The position numbers and the translations under genes were made by a program. A stretch of DNA of 64,000 bases from Megachile rotundata (lineage: Eukaryota; Arthropoda; Insecta; Hymenoptera; Megachilidae): the NCBI RefSeq assembly GCF_050947335.1, contig NW_027473344.1, forward strand, positions 992,001 through 1,056,000, written 5' to 3'. Each line of letters opens with the position of its first letter. Position 1 is the stretch's first letter. The notes under the pieces are model-generated. The model was not told where the DNA came from. It worked only from the letters and a program-made list of their open reading frames with translations, and searched no databases. Positions 63,931 through 64,000 of the stretch are shown piece after piece.

Positions 63931-64000
63931 AATCATACAATCACAATCATACCATCACAATCATACAATCACAGTCATACAATCACAGTCATACAATCAC

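Larger units (their letters stand above)
1..64000. repeat. 14-bp tandem satellite array filling the window
   Basis: The window is a head-to-tail array of a 14-base unit, ATACAATCACAATC in one register. The unit is 7 A, 4 C, 3 T and no G; every G on the + strand is a unit variant. I saw no inverted segment and no non-satellite sequence. The array runs past both ends. Common variants are single substitutions: CATGC, ATCGC, CAGTC, CGTAC, CATACTATC, ATCTCAATC, CATAATC. Rarer units have changed length (13 or 16 bases). It does not encode protein. The likely setting is heterochromatin of a eukaryote; this is inferred from array length and purity only, and no species or chromosomal location can be read from it. 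Confidence 0.98.
24861..64000. repeat. Beta-family satellite domain, long stretch
   Basis: From 24,876 to the end every intact CATTCAAA unit I found has the AAAG form (one reads AAAGTGATGC at about 31,020). AATCAATATC units and CGTAC/CGCAC runs recur every 0.5-2.5 kb. The domain is a patchwork of copies at offsets of about 1.2-1.9, 5.0-5.9, 6.2-6.7 and 10.5 kb. It runs past the right edge of the window. Confidence 0.8.

Noticed and set aside
1..64000. Possible coding on the - strand
   Set aside because: The reverse complement has two TGA per 14-base unit, and three units bring these into every frame, so all - frames are closed at least every 42 bases.
1..64000. CRISPR array
   Set aside because: There are short regular repeats but no unique spacers: consecutive 14-base units abut directly and the 'spacers' would be the same sequence. 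No cas-like sequence is present.
1..64000. Telomeric repeat
   Set aside because: The unit (GATTGTGATTGTAT on the other strand) lacks the G-runs typical of telomeres, and GGG occurs only in the sparse TCCC-type units. I see no known telomere motif such as TTAGGG, TTTAGGG or TTAGG.
1..64000. Repeat-protein or prion-like gene family (Asn/His/Gln-rich)
   Set aside because: The peptide bias follows directly from an A/C/T-only 14-mer. Unit variants do not keep residues in any one frame, and single-base indels do not disrupt a preferred frame.

Overview
The whole 64,000-base window is one head-to-tail satellite array. Its unit is 14 bases, ATACAATCACAATC in one register, and about 4,570 units fill the window (64,000/14). 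The array enters at base 1 and leaves at base 64,000, so neither edge is present. I found no gene, RNA gene, transposon, CRISPR array, promoter or other non-satellite sequence. An array this long and uninterrupted points to eukaryotic constitutive heterochromatin (centromeric, pericentromeric or subtelomeric, or a B or sex chromosome). Nothing in the sequence identifies the species or the chromosomal position.

Long open frames exist, up to 1,016 codons, all on the + strand. They are a product of composition. The unit has no G and no stop codon in any + frame. Because 14 is not a multiple of 3, all three + frames encode the same 14-residue cycle (QSQSYNHNHTITII, rotated). The - strand has two TGA per unit and is closed in every frame. 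I therefore annotate no CDS.

The real information is in the unit variants and their order. Two sequence families alternate. The first (called alpha here) fills about 1-13,730 and 17,283-24,860. It carries CATTCAAAATCATGC, ATGCAGCCATAATC and CAGACAATC variants. The second (beta) fills about 13,731-17,282 and 24,861-64,000. It carries CATTCAAAGTCATGC, AATCAATATCATAC and runs of CGTAC/CGCAC variants.

On top of this lie kilobase-scale segmental copies. A block near 2.8-6.9 kb recurs at 10.2-13.7 kb and 19.8-24.9 kb. The stretch 1-2.1 kb recurs at 17.5-19.3 kb. The stretch 12.3-17.2 kb recurs at 23.4-28.4 kb, 11,141 bases away. From 27 kb to the end, copies recur at offsets of about 5.0-6.7 kb and shorter. 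Spacing between copies mostly changes by whole units (1, 2, 5, 8, 14, 17 or 45 units), the pattern expected from unequal exchange or replication slippage. A patch at about 41,350-42,490 is dense in single-base insertions and deletions while its sister copy is clean, which suggests an assembly or consensus problem.

All positions come from reading landmarks by eye. Block edges are approximate to a few tens of bases unless an exact landmark is quoted.
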